Shown here: positions 56,479 through 64,000 of the stretch, piece after piece | Numbering within the stretch: the stretch's first letter is position 1 | Layout: each line of letters opens with the position of its first letter | Source: Polynucleobacter campilacus | GTDB taxonomy: Bacteria; Pseudomonadota; Gammaproteobacteria; Burkholderiales; Burkholderiaceae | Assembly: GCF_002206625.1 (NCBI RefSeq) | Contig: NZ_NGUP01000003.1 | Span: forward strand, 394,968 to 458,967 | Length of the DNA: 64,000 bases | Direction of reading: 5' to 3' | The notes under the pieces: generated by a model | Seen by the model: the letters and a program-made list of their open reading frames with translations, nothing else | Told to the model about the DNA's origin: nothing | The model's database searches: none | Program-made: the position numbers and the translations under genes

Positions 56479-57333
56479 TTACATCCAGTACACAGCGATA
56501 TAAAGGCCGAGCCAGACAACGTCCACAAAGTGCCAGTACCAAGCAGCACCTTCAAATGCGAAATGATTCGTAGAAGTAAAGTCGCCACGAATCATGCGAC
56601 GCAAAACAATCGCTAGCATCGTACCTCCAAGGAATACATGGAAGCCATGGAAACCAGTCAACATGAAAAAGGTTGATCCGTAAATGCCGGATGTCAATTT
56701 TAAGTTGAGCTCATGGTAAGCATGGTAGTACTCGTAAACCTGAAAGCCCAAGAAGATAAAGCCCAAACCAACCGTTGCGGCCAAGGCAATGATTGCCTTC
56801 TTCATGTGGTTTTCAACAAGTGCATGATGCGAAATCGTGATCGTCACACCAGAGCTCAGCAACAGTAAAGTGTTGATAGTTGGAATTGGCCATGGACCCA
56901 TGGTGGTAAATTTTTCTACCAAGCCAGCAGGGCCATCATTAGGCCAAGCTGCTGCGAAGTTAGGCCAGAGTAATTTGCTTTCTACATCGCCCAACCAAGG
57001 CATCGCAATATTGCGCGCATAAAACAATGCAGAAAAGAAAGCGGCAAAGAACATAATCTCAGAGAAGATGAACCAAGCCATCGACCAACGATAAGAAACA
57101 TCTACGTTGACACCATTCTTCCCAGAGTTTGACTCAGCAATCGTATCGCCAAACCAGTTATAGAGCACGAATAAAATCCATGCAACACCAATCAAACTCA
57201 AAGCGCCGCCCCAAGAGGTTTGATTTACCCAGCCAGACATACCCGCGCCAAAGGCGATTAAGCCGACTGCTGCCATAGCAGGATGTCTAGATAGCGCTGG
57301 GACAAAATAGTATGGGGTTGAATTGGATGACAT
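56479..57333 (-). CDS. ctaE: Cytochrome c oxidase subunit III
   Basis: Subunit III stabilises the oxidase and its proton uptake. The 284-residue protein has seven helices, with WFIFSEIMFFAAFFSALFYAR, the conserved TGFHGFHVFLGGTML, and FEGAAWYWHFVDVVWLGLYI near the end. I use ATG 57333 (MSSNSTPYYFVPALSRHP) rather than the track's 57351. It follows the DUF2970 gene. Confidence 0.96.
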   Translation of the reverse strand: MSSNSTPYYFVPALSRHPAMAAVGLIAFGAGMSGWVNQTSWGGALSLIGVAWILFVLYNWFGDTIAESNSGKNGVNVDVSYRWSMAWFIFSEIMFFAAFFSALFYARNIAMPWLGDVESKLLWPNFAAAWPNDGPAGLVEKFTTMGPWPIPTINTLLLLSSGVTITISHHALVENHMKKAIIALAATVGLGFIFLGFQVYEYYHAYHELNLKLTSGIYGSTFFMLTGFHGFHVFLGGTMLAIVLRRMIRGDFTSTNHFAFEGAAWYWHFVDVVWLGLYIAVYWM

Positions 57334-57362
57334 CTTATTCTTTCTACTCAATCAAAAAATAA

Positions 57363-57557
57363 TCAATGGGATACAACTAGTTTCACTATCAACAGCAGGA
57401 TGGCCATAAAAATCAAGGCACCAACAACACCCGCAATGATAATGTGCACAAAACTTAGTGAAGCTACATCTTCTTGCAAACCTGCCTTTTTACGCACCCC
57501 CAAAAAGCCCCACATAACGGCCTTCATAGACTGCATAAAACTACTTTTTTTCTTCAT
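57363..57557 (-). CDS. DUF2970 small membrane protein
   Basis: The 64-residue product has a short basic N-terminus (MKAVMWGFLGVRKKAG) and one C-terminal helix (HIIIAGVVGALIFMAILLLIVKLVV), the DUF2970 pattern. It lies between ctaG and ctaE in betaproteobacterial oxidase loci and overlaps the ctaG stop as ATGA. Function is unknown; a part in oxidase assembly is inferred from position. Confidence 0.88.
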   Translation of the reverse strand: MKKKSSFMQSMKAVMWGFLGVRKKAGLQEDVASLSFVHIIIAGVVGALIFMAILLLIVKLVVSH

Positions 57558-58138
57558 AACACTACCTTCGATTTAGGCGCCGGAGGCGTACCACCCAACC
57601 CCAACTCAAAGAAGGTATATGACAAGGTGATTGTTTTCACATCATCAGGCAAGCCTGCGTCAATCACAAACACTACTGGCATCTTCTTAGTTTCGTTTAC
57701 TGCTAGCGTTTGTTCCTGAAAACAAAAACACTCTAATTTAGTAAAAAACTCAGTCGCACTTTTAGGCGCATAACTCGGTATTGCTTGAGCCCGTACTGTG
57801 CGGCCAAGATTGTTTGTCACTTCATACACAATCTCAGTCATTTCACCAGGATGAACTTCCAAAAAATTCTTCACCGGCTTAAAAGTAAAAGGCCCGCGGC
57901 TATTGGAATCAAATTCAATTGTCACCGTACGGGCATAGTTCACTTGTGTATTACCAACTCGATTAGGGCTAAAGGCTCGTACACCGTAATCATTCTTGCT
58001 AGTGACAACATTAATTCCAGTGACCTCACACAAGGCCTTATACATCGGAACTAAGGCGTAACCAAAACCAAACATCATCACTGCTGCGATTAAGAGCTTT
58101 AATAAAATCTGACGATTTAAAGTTTGAGTAGTAACCAT
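57554..58138 (-). CDS. ctaG: Cytochrome c oxidase assembly protein CtaG (Cox11)
   Basis: CtaG/Cox11 inserts copper at the CuB site of subunit I. The 194-residue protein has a single N-terminal helix (LLIAAVMMFGFGYALVPMYKALCEVTG) and a periplasmic beta domain with RTVTIEFDSNSRGP, and the copper-ligand motif ECFCFQEQTL with two cysteines. The track start at 58165 runs into the small upstream gene; ATG 58138 (MVTTQTLNRQ) is preferred. Confidence 0.94.
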   Translation of the reverse strand: MVTTQTLNRQILLKLLIAAVMMFGFGYALVPMYKALCEVTGINVVTSKNDYGVRAFSPNRVGNTQVNYARTVTIEFDSNSRGPFTFKPVKNFLEVHPGEMTEIVYEVTNNLGRTVRAQAIPSYAPKSATEFFTKLECFCFQEQTLAVNETKKMPVVFVIDAGLPDDVKTITLSYTFFELGLGGTPPAPKSKVVL

Positions 58139-58152
58139 CGCAATGAACGGGA

Positions 58153-58284
58153 TTAACCCATCCAACTCCGTTTAATCACAATTCCAATAAAAAAGACTAG
58201 AACAATGCTCAGAAGCACAAACCCCAATCTACGATTACTCGCGACTAGGGCTTGTTTTGCTGAAGAATTAAATTCCTGCTTCAC
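58153..58284 (-). CDS. Cytochrome oxidase small assembly protein (43 aa, not in ORF track)
   Basis: Between ctaD and ctaG a 43-codon frame starts at a GTG inside the last codons of ctaD and ends 14 bases before ctaG. It encodes a polar N-terminus (MKQEFNSSAKQALVASNRRL) followed by one helix (GFVLLSIVLVFFIGIVI) and a basic end (KRSWMG). The NRRLG plus helix pattern is what small assembly proteins in this exact position look like in Burkholderiales. The overlap with ctaD suggests translational coupling. It is too short for the track's cutoff. Confidence 0.8.
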   Translation of the reverse strand: MKQEFNSSAKQALVASNRRLGFVLLSIVLVFFIGIVIKRSWMG

Positions 58285-59887
58285 GCATCTGCTCTGCACT
58301 AGGCGGAGTCTCAAAAGTATGATGTGGCGCTGGTGAAGGTATTGTCCACTCCAAGCCTTTAGCGCCTTCCCATGGATTCATTGCTGCTTTTTGGCCCTTG
58401 CCACGATAAGCAGGCATCACTACGAAGAGTAAGAAATACACTTGTGACAAGCCAAAGCCCAAGGCACCAATCGATGCAATTGCATTGAAGTCAGCAAACT
58501 GGGTTGGGTAATCTGCATAACGACGCGGCATACCAGCCAAGCCTAAGAAGTGCATTGGGAAGAAGGTCAAGTTAAAGAAAATCATGGAAGACCAGAAGTG
58601 GATCTTGCCGCGAGCTTCACTAGCCATATAGCCGGTCCACTTAGGACACCAGTAGTAAAAACCAGCAAACATAGCAAACAATGAGCCTGCTACCAAAACA
58701 TAGTGAAAGTGCGCTACAACATAGTAAGTATCTTGAACGCCAATATCAATTGGGGCCATCGCTAAAATTAATCCAGTAAAGCCACCCATTGTGAACACGA
58801 AAATAAAGCCGATCGCCCACAACATTGGGGTTTCAAAGGTCAGAGAACCTTTCCACATCGTTGCAACCCAGTTGAAAATCTTGACGCCAGTTGGCACAGC
58901 AATCAACATCGTTGCATACATGAAAAACAGCTGACCAGTTACAGGCATACCAGTTGCAAACATATGGTGAGCCCAAACGATAAATGACAAGATCGCAATA
59001 GACGATGTTGCATAAACCATAGAGCTGTAACCAAACAACGTTTTTCTGGAGAAGACGGGAACGATTTCACTGACGATTCCAAATGCTGGAAGAATCATGA
59101 TGTAAACCTCTGGATGACCGAAGAACCAGAAAATATGCTGGAACATTACTGGGTCACCGCCACCGACAGCAGAGAAGAATGAGGTACCAAAGTGACGGTC
59201 GGTTAAGACCATGGTGATTGCGCCAGCCAATACAGGCATCACAGCGATCAACAGGTAAGCAGTAATTAACCAAGTCCAACAGAACATTGGCATCTTCATC
59301 AAAGTCATGCCAGGAGCACGCATGTTCAAGATGGTCACGATGATATTGATCGAGCCCATGATAGAAGAGGCGCCTAATAAATGGAGAGCAAAAATTGCCA
59401 TATCCATTCCGGGACCCATCTGCAAACTCAATGGAGCATAGATTGTCCAGCCGCCTGATGGAGCGCCACCAGGTACAAGGAATGAGCCAAATAACAAGAT
59501 TGCAGCCACTGGCAAAATCCAGAAGCTAAAGTTATTCATACGAGCAAATGCCATGTCGGATGCGCCGATTTGTAAAGGCACCATCCAGTTAGCAAAACCA
59601 ACGAAGGCTGGCATGATCGCACCGAAAACCATCACCAAGCCATGCATGGTAGTTAATTGATTAAAGAATTCTGGGCGGAAGAACTGCAAGCCTGGTTGGA
59701 ATAATTCCAGACGAATTCCCAAAGCCATCACGCCGCCAGCTAATAAGCTAACAAACGAGAAAATCAAATACATCGTACCGATGTCTTTGTGGTTGGTTGC
59801 GAACAACCAACGGCGCCAACCATGTGGCGTGTGATCATCATGCGCGTGATCGTGTGCGTGGTCTATGGTAGTAGAGACTGTGCTCAT
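58268..59887 (-). CDS. ctaD: Cytochrome c oxidase subunit I
   Basis: Subunit I holds heme a and the heme a3-CuB centre. The 539-residue protein has twelve helices; heme and copper ligands are visible in TTMHGLVMVFGAIMP, WFFGHPEVYIMILPAFG (with the CuB-linked His and Tyr), HHMFATGMP and VVAHFHYVLVAGS. The His/Asp-rich N-terminus (HAHDHAHDDHTPH) is variable. The sequence supports an aa3-type enzyme of the A family, because the E of the HPEVY motif and the tyrosine are both present. Confidence 0.97.
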   Translation of the reverse strand: MSTVSTTIDHAHDHAHDDHTPHGWRRWLFATNHKDIGTMYLIFSFVSLLAGGVMALGIRLELFQPGLQFFRPEFFNQLTTMHGLVMVFGAIMPAFVGFANWMVPLQIGASDMAFARMNNFSFWILPVAAILLFGSFLVPGGAPSGGWTIYAPLSLQMGPGMDMAIFALHLLGASSIMGSINIIVTILNMRAPGMTLMKMPMFCWTWLITAYLLIAVMPVLAGAITMVLTDRHFGTSFFSAVGGGDPVMFQHIFWFFGHPEVYIMILPAFGIVSEIVPVFSRKTLFGYSSMVYATSSIAILSFIVWAHHMFATGMPVTGQLFFMYATMLIAVPTGVKIFNWVATMWKGSLTFETPMLWAIGFIFVFTMGGFTGLILAMAPIDIGVQDTYYVVAHFHYVLVAGSLFAMFAGFYYWCPKWTGYMASEARGKIHFWSSMIFFNLTFFPMHFLGLAGMPRRYADYPTQFADFNAIASIGALGFGLSQVYFLLFVVMPAYRGKGQKAAMNPWEGAKGLEWTIPSPAPHHTFETPPSAEQMREAGI

Positions 59888-59927
59888 GGATTACTCCGGT
59901 TTCGTTTTATCTGTATTAATGAATGGA

Positions 59928-61085
59928 TTACTTGCCGCCACGTGCGGTAATAATTTCTTGGGTCTGAATGACTTCACCCGTCTTATTACCCCATGCGTTA
60001 CGTGTATAAGTCATGACTGCAGCGATATCACCATCAGGAATTACGCCAGCCCACTTCGGCATTGCGCCCTTACCGTTAATGAGAATGTTGTATTGGCCTG
60101 CTTTTGGCCCTAAGACCATTTTGCTGCCATCCAATGCTGGGAATGCGCCTGCACCCTTGCCGTTAGGCTGATGACAAGCAGCGCAGTTAGCTGCATACAC
60201 TTTTGCACCGCGCTCTTTCTGCTCGTCCATGGTGTAAACCTTAGATGGATCTTCGCCAGCGCCACCCATTTCTTTTTTCTTTTCAGCAACCCAAGCCGTG
60301 TAGTCCTCTTGTGAAACGACTCTCACAACAATAGGCATAAAGGCATGCTGTGCTCCGCACAACTCAGAACATTGGCCACGGAATGTGCCAATCGTTTCAG
60401 CCCTAAACCAGGTATCACGTACAAATCCTGGGATTGCATCTTGCTTTACGCCAAACGCTGGAATAGTCCAAGCATGAATCACATCATTAGCAGTGGTAAT
60501 CAAACGAATTTTCTTACCAACAGGGACAACCATTTCGTTATCCACTTCCATCAAATACGTATTTGATTTTGGTGCGAGATTGTTAATTGCTTCGCGCGAA
60601 GTTGACAGGGTTGATAAGAAGCTAATGCCCTCACCTTCACCCTTGATGTAGTCATATCCCCATTTCCACTGATAACCAGTAGTTTTAATGGTGATATCTG
60701 AATTCGTTGTATCTTTCATTGCCACAACTGTTTTAGTTGCGGGTAATGCCATGCCAATGACAATCAAGAGCGGAATGACAGTCCAAATAATCTCAACTGT
60801 TGTGCTCTCATGGAAAGAGGCTGATTTGTGACCCAATGATTTGCGATGCTTCAAAATTGAATAAAACATCACCCCAAATACGCCGACGAAAATCACTGCA
60901 CAGATCACCAACATCATCCAATGCAACCAGTGGATTTCTTGCATGATTTTGGTGGCAGGTGCTGGAAAGTTCAGCTGATATAAAGCCGGTCCGCCAGGCA
61001 TATTTTCTGCTGCCTGTGCAAAAGCAGTACCAAAGGCTGCTACTAAATAGAGCGAAGCCCTAGTGACTTTTCCAAATAAATTCAT
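59928..61085 (-). CDS. ctaC: Cytochrome c oxidase subunit II with fused cytochrome c domain
   Basis: Subunit II takes electrons from cytochrome c at CuA. The 385-residue protein has a signal peptide, two helices, the CuA ligands in RGQCSELCGAQHAFMPIVV near residue 230, and a C-terminal cytochrome c domain with the heme motif CAACHQPNGKGAG (about residue 295) and an axial-methionine loop GAMPKWAG. This is the caa3-like subunit II common in betaproteobacteria. It heads the oxidase gene set, behind the promoter at 61176-61204. Confidence 0.96.
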   Translation of the reverse strand: MNLFGKVTRASLYLVAAFGTAFAQAAENMPGGPALYQLNFPAPATKIMQEIHWLHWMMLVICAVIFVGVFGVMFYSILKHRKSLGHKSASFHESTTVEIIWTVIPLLIVIGMALPATKTVVAMKDTTNSDITIKTTGYQWKWGYDYIKGEGEGISFLSTLSTSREAINNLAPKSNTYLMEVDNEMVVPVGKKIRLITTANDVIHAWTIPAFGVKQDAIPGFVRDTWFRAETIGTFRGQCSELCGAQHAFMPIVVRVVSQEDYTAWVAEKKKEMGGAGEDPSKVYTMDEQKERGAKVYAANCAACHQPNGKGAGAFPALDGSKMVLGPKAGQYNILINGKGAMPKWAGVIPDGDIAAVMTYTRNAWGNKTGEVIQTQEIITARGGK

Positions 61086-61175
61086 CTTATTCTCTGTTTA
61101 TTGTCTTGAGCAAAGTGCTTAAATACCCCACCAAATGCTCAAAAAAGCGGTTTTAAGCCATTACGTACTGCGATG

Positions 61176-61204
61176 ATTATAGGGTTAATTGTGCACAACA
61201 ACAA
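61176..61204 (-). promoter_or_regulatory. Promoter of the ctaC oxidase genes
   Basis: On the minus strand a perfect TATAAT (61181-61176) lies 17 bases downstream of TTGTTG (61204-61199). This is the best promoter in the 193-base gap before ctaC, leaving a leader of about 85 bases. Confidence 0.55.
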
Positions 61205-61278
61205 ATCTAGATAAGTTAGCCTCATTCAATCTTGACAATGCTTAAAATGATAGTAAGCACTTACACTTAAGCAGGATA

Positions 61279-62064
61279 TTACCTAGTCTTGCGTCCAATT
61301 TGATTTGCATCGATATAGGCGACATTATCCTGAGCCTTGCTGAGCTGCTTTCCAATGACCCATGCGTGCCCATAAACCACCTCTAAAGTCATTTTTTGGG
61401 GCAAAACACCTTGGTTAGGGACTCTAGAATCTGACATTTGAAGTAATTTCAGCGCCTCAAGATCAAGAAGCAATAGTGCATTGGATTGGTAATCAAGGGT
61501 AATAAATTCCATATCCATGACAGGATCAGAAAAACGTTCTCCTAAAAGAGCATCCCCCATGTCGTGCATATCCCAAGGGCTTAATAAATTCTTTGATTTA
61601 ACGAGGCCGGGCTCAAGGGCACGGAACTCCTTTCCAGTATCGGGCCCCAAATAACTGAATGTAATCAGGCCGCCCTCTCGTAAGACACGCCAACACTCAC
61701 GCAAAAAATGTCGTGGATCGGCCAAGTCCTGCAATAAGAGATTACTCAATACCAAATCAACAGAATTGTCAGGAAGATTAAATTTACCTTTTGCCAGGTA
61801 ATGAGCTAAGGGATTTGTATTTCCCCGAAATAAAGAGCGCCAATGCGATATTACTTTTGAGCGCCACATTTCAAATCTTGCAATGCCATCTTCTGTAAGG
61901 CTATGAATATTGGCATGGGGATAGCGTTTTGCAAAAAATGAAAAATGTTTTCCCGGAAAGTCTGGAACGATTAATATATCTTTTACATCAAGCTTGACGA
62001 TAGCAAGCTTTTGCAACATACGATCTGCAATTTCGTCTTGTAACCATCTGATTGGGTGGGTCAT
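61279..62064 (-). CDS. Class I methyltransferase-like protein with degenerate SAM motif (BioC-like)
   Basis: This 261-residue protein has the post-I and later parts of a class I methyltransferase fold: FNLPDNSVDLVLSNLLLQDL, then ECWRVLREGGLITFSYLGPDTGKEF, and an extended C-terminal domain resembling BioC (malonyl-ACP methyltransferase). The glycine-rich SAM motif I is missing: where VLDxGCGxG is expected, the text is ILIVPDFPGKHFSFF. It may be inactive or use a different binding mode. It diverges from comF, with 23 bases between starts. The same gene pair is common in Burkholderiales. Confidence 0.75.
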   Translation of the reverse strand: MTHPIRWLQDEIADRMLQKLAIVKLDVKDILIVPDFPGKHFSFFAKRYPHANIHSLTEDGIARFEMWRSKVISHWRSLFRGNTNPLAHYLAKGKFNLPDNSVDLVLSNLLLQDLADPRHFLRECWRVLREGGLITFSYLGPDTGKEFRALEPGLVKSKNLLSPWDMHDMGDALLGERFSDPVMDMEFITLDYQSNALLLLDLEALKLLQMSDSRVPNQGVLPQKMTLEVVYGHAWVIGKQLSKAQDNVAYIDANQIGRKTR

Positions 62065-62087
62065 TCGCTCAGTATACTCAGCGCCCC

Positions 62088-62837
62088 ATGCGATTTCTAG
62101 AGAAGATTTTTCAATCCATTAATAGCCAAGTTTTACCAAGCGCTTGTATCGCATGCGAACGCTATCAACAGCATTCTATTTGTGCACACTGCTTGCAATC
62201 TTTAAATGTTAATGGCCTATTCAATTATGAATGCTGCTATCAATGTGGCATCACTCTGAATGCCGGAGAGCTCAAAGAACGGCGCTGTGAACAATGCCAT
62301 CTTCACCCCCCGTATTTTGATGAGACCTATTGCCTAGATCACTATGAAGGAGCACTACAAAATGCGCTCCATCAACTGAAATATCAAAAGCGTTTGGCCT
62401 ATGCGCATGGGCTTGCAAATACATGGAATCATCTTTTTTCAATACCACTCAAAAATATCCGAGCAAACTATCTTCTTCCTGTACCACTAAGCACTCAAAA
62501 ATTATCTGTGCGGGGCTTTAATCAAAGCTGGGAAATTGCACGCAAAATGACTTGCAATCCAAGCATTCAGAAATTGCCTTACGCGCTAAGACGTCATCAT
62601 CATGAATTTCAACAGGCAGGAGGCAGGCTTGCTGCACGGCATTTAGCAATTGCGGGTATGTTTTATATAAACGATCAGTTTATGGAAGTTCTGCGAGGCC
62701 AAAGCATCATCGTTTTTGATGACGTCATGACTAGTGGAGCTACTCTTAATGAAATTGCCCGCGTTCTGAAGGACAATGGTGCATCACACATCACTAATTG
62801 GGTTTTACTCAGAACAGTAAAAGTACCGCATGTTTAA
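62088..62837 (+). CDS. ComF/GntX family phosphoribosyltransferase
   Basis: ComF-type proteins are needed for DNA uptake in competent bacteria; the biochemical role of the phosphoribosyltransferase fold is unclear. The 249-residue product has an N-terminal zinc finger (CIACERYQQHSICAHC, YECCYQCG, RRCEQCH), the mid-segment LKYQKRLAYAHGLAN and LLPVPLSTQKLSVRGFNQ, and the PRPP-loop FDDVMTSGATLNEIARVL near the end. The track start at 62052 overlaps the divergent gene; the ATG at 62088 is used. It overlaps trmL by eight bases. Confidence 0.9.
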   Translation: MRFLEKIFQSINSQVLPSACIACERYQQHSICAHCLQSLNVNGLFNYECCYQCGITLNAGELKERRCEQCHLHPPYFDETYCLDHYEGALQNALHQLKYQKRLAYAHGLANTWNHLFSIPLKNIRANYLLPVPLSTQKLSVRGFNQSWEIARKMTCNPSIQKLPYALRRHHHEFQQAGGRLAARHLAIAGMFYINDQFMEVLRGQSIIVFDDVMTSGATLNEIARVLKDNGASHITNWVLLRTVKVPHV

Positions 62838-63300
62838 TATTGTTTTATTCGAACCAGAAATCCCGCCAAATACGGGCAATATCATTCGGCTCTGCGCTAA
62901 CACTGGAGCAAAGCTGCATTTGATTGAGCCTTTGGGCTTTCCTATGGAAGATGCCAAACTGCGGAGAGCAGGGCTTGACTACCACGAGTTCGCAAAAGTC
63001 AAGGTTCACGCCAATTGGGCGCAGTTTCTAAAGGATGAGCAGCCAGACTCCCAGCATCTTTTTGCTTTAACAACCAAAGGCAGCGGAAAGTTTCATGAGG
63101 GTAAATACAGTCCTAATGATTACTTTGTTTTTGGCTCTGAGACCAAAGGGATTACTGAGGAAGTTCGCAACACCATTCTAGAAAAAAATCGCATGCGCTT
63201 GGCTATGCAAGATAGCAGCCGAAGCTTGAACTTATCTAACACTGTAGCGATTGTGGTATATGAAGCCTGGCGCCAAAATGGTCTTGTAGGCGGCAAGTAA
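62830..63300 (+). CDS. trmL: tRNA (cytidine(34)-2'-O)-methyltransferase
   Basis: TrmL methylates the ribose of the wobble base of some leucine tRNAs. This SPOUT (SpoU-like) enzyme is 156 residues: MFNIVLFEPEIPPNTGNIIRLCANTGA at the start, LHLIEPLGFPMEDAKLRRAGLDY, and the knot motifs FVFGSETKGI and LNLSNTVAIVVYEAWRQ. It follows comF with an eight-base overlap and converges on gpsA. Confidence 0.95.
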   Translation: MFNIVLFEPEIPPNTGNIIRLCANTGAKLHLIEPLGFPMEDAKLRRAGLDYHEFAKVKVHANWAQFLKDEQPDSQHLFALTTKGSGKFHEGKYSPNDYFVFGSETKGITEEVRNTILEKNRMRLAMQDSSRSLNLSNTVAIVVYEAWRQNGLVGGK

Positions 63301-63324
63301 GAATTGAGTTAAAACTAAGCTGTA

Positions 63325-64000
63325 CTAAGTTTCTATTTTTGGGTCACGACCCATTAACTTTTTCAATGCCTCTTGTGGCGAGAGTCTTCCGGATAGCACC
63401 TCGCCCATCATCGCAGTAATTGGCATCTCTACGCCCAAGCGTTTTGCCAAGTCTCCAACTGCAGCGGCACAAAGCACGCCTTCGGCAACATGACCCAAGC
63501 CAGTCAAGATTTCAGCCAAGGACTTGCCTGCAGCAAGCTCAAGGCCAACTCGTCGGTTACGAGAAAGGTCTCCGGTTGCCGTCAATATTAAGTCGCCAAC
63601 ACCTGTGAGACCCATACAGGTTTCTGATCTTCCGCCTGCTGCCTTTACTAAACGCATCATCTCAGCCAAGCCCCTTGTAAGGACTGCAGCACGAGCATTT
63701 AAACCCAAATCTAAACCGTCACCGATGCCAGCTGCAATTGCCAAAACGTTTTTAATGGCGCCGCCTAGCTCCACACCAATCAAATCGTCGCTTGAATAAA
63801 TCCGCATATTGCCATGATGAAAAGCGGCTTGAGCTACCGCACATAAATTTGCAGAAGTACTGGCAATTGTTAATGCACAAGGCATTCCAGAGCCTACCTC
63901 AGATGCAAAACTAGGGCCAGATAATGCGCCATAAGAATGTGAAATACCATGGCTATGCAATTGATCTTCACGTTCAACCACTTGATGTGGCAGGAGCGCC
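63325..64000 (-). CDS. gpsA: Glycerol-3-phosphate dehydrogenase [NAD(P)+] (5' end beyond window)
   Basis: GpsA reduces dihydroxyacetone phosphate for phospholipid synthesis. About 224 C-terminal residues are visible; the frame runs to the window edge (ALLPHQVVE before the track's start), so the track's GTG is internal. Motifs include [11 protein letters not shown], the substrate site [17 protein letters not shown] with the catalytic lysine, and [19 protein letters not shown]. The N-terminal Rossmann domain is mostly outside. Confidence 0.95.
   Translation of the reverse strand, partial: ALLPHQVVEREDQLHSHGISHSYGALSGPSFASEVGSGMPCALTIASTSANLCAVAQAAFHHGNMRIYSSDDLIGVELGGAIKNVLAIAAGIGDGLDLGLNARAAVLTRGLAEMMRLVKAAGGRSETCMGLTGVGDLILTATGDLSRNRRVGLELAAGKSLAEILTGLGHVAEGVLCAAAVGDLAKRLGVEMPITAMMGEVLSGRLSPQEALKKLMGRDPKIET

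Overview
The window reads as a core chromosomal segment of a low-GC Burkholderiales bacterium, most likely Polynucleobacter or a close relative (Burkholderiaceae). The reasons are betaproteobacterial gene neighbourhoods (rplM-rpsI-argC-erpA; ubiE-Tim44-ubiJ-ubiB-DUF502-aspS-nudB; kdsD-kdsC-lptCAB-hpf-ptsN-hprK-rapZ; ispE-tRNA-Gln-prs-rplY-pth; the ctaC-to-SCO cytochrome oxidase cluster), very tight packing with many 1-4 base stop/start overlaps, and moderate base composition. I see no insertion sequence, prophage, CRISPR array, toxin-antitoxin pair or other accessory island. Two genes are cut by the window edges: ruvB at the left and gpsA at the right.

Layout. 1-7000: ruvB end, tyrS, anmK, erpA, argC, rpsI-rplM, a likely unannotated small RNA, an OsmC-family gene and RNase P RNA. 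7000-22500: a long leftward run made of a DUF3683 FAD/Fe-S oxidoreductase, DUF971, ubiE, a Tim44-like protein, ubiJ, ubiB, DUF502, aspS, nudB, an Atm1-type ABC exporter, glycerate 2-kinase and pyrC. 22600-32600: ilvA, a 5'-nucleotidase, queF, ssb, an MFS transporter, uvrA and a Kef-type antiporter. 32650-39100: Kdo synthesis and LPS transport (kdsD, kdsC, lptC, lptA, lptB) running into hpf, ptsN, hprK and rapZ, with no rpoN in the place where it normally sits. 39000-46800: mutY, mutM, a TPR-LolB fusion, ispE, tRNA-Gln, prs, rplY, pth, a ferredoxin and coaD. 46800-52100: rsmD, two M16 peptidase-family proteins, ftsY, and rpoH behind a perfect CIRCE operator. 52100-61100: an aa3-type cytochrome c oxidase locus with subunits, heme O/A synthesis, and copper and SURF1 assembly factors, including a 43-codon assembly gene absent from the ORF track. 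61200-64000: a degenerate methyltransferase, comF, trmL and the gpsA end.

Functional links. The heme A branch (ctaB, ctaA), copper delivery (SCO, CtaG) and SURF1 serve the oxidase encoded beside them. KdsD/KdsC supply Kdo for the LPS that LptCAB exports. UbiE, UbiB and UbiJ act in ubiquinone synthesis, which feeds the respiratory chain. RpoH, the heat-shock sigma factor, appears to be under HrcA control.

No undescribed multi-gene system stands out. The observations most worth following are the anti-Shine-Dalgarno small RNA candidate with flanking dyads (about 5998-6220), CIRCE control of rpoH, the TPR-LolB fusion without a lipobox, the altered Fe-S cysteine spacing in MutY, the missing rpoN, the rsmD start problem and a methyltransferase that has lost its SAM motif. 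All coordinates were read by eye; no database search was run.
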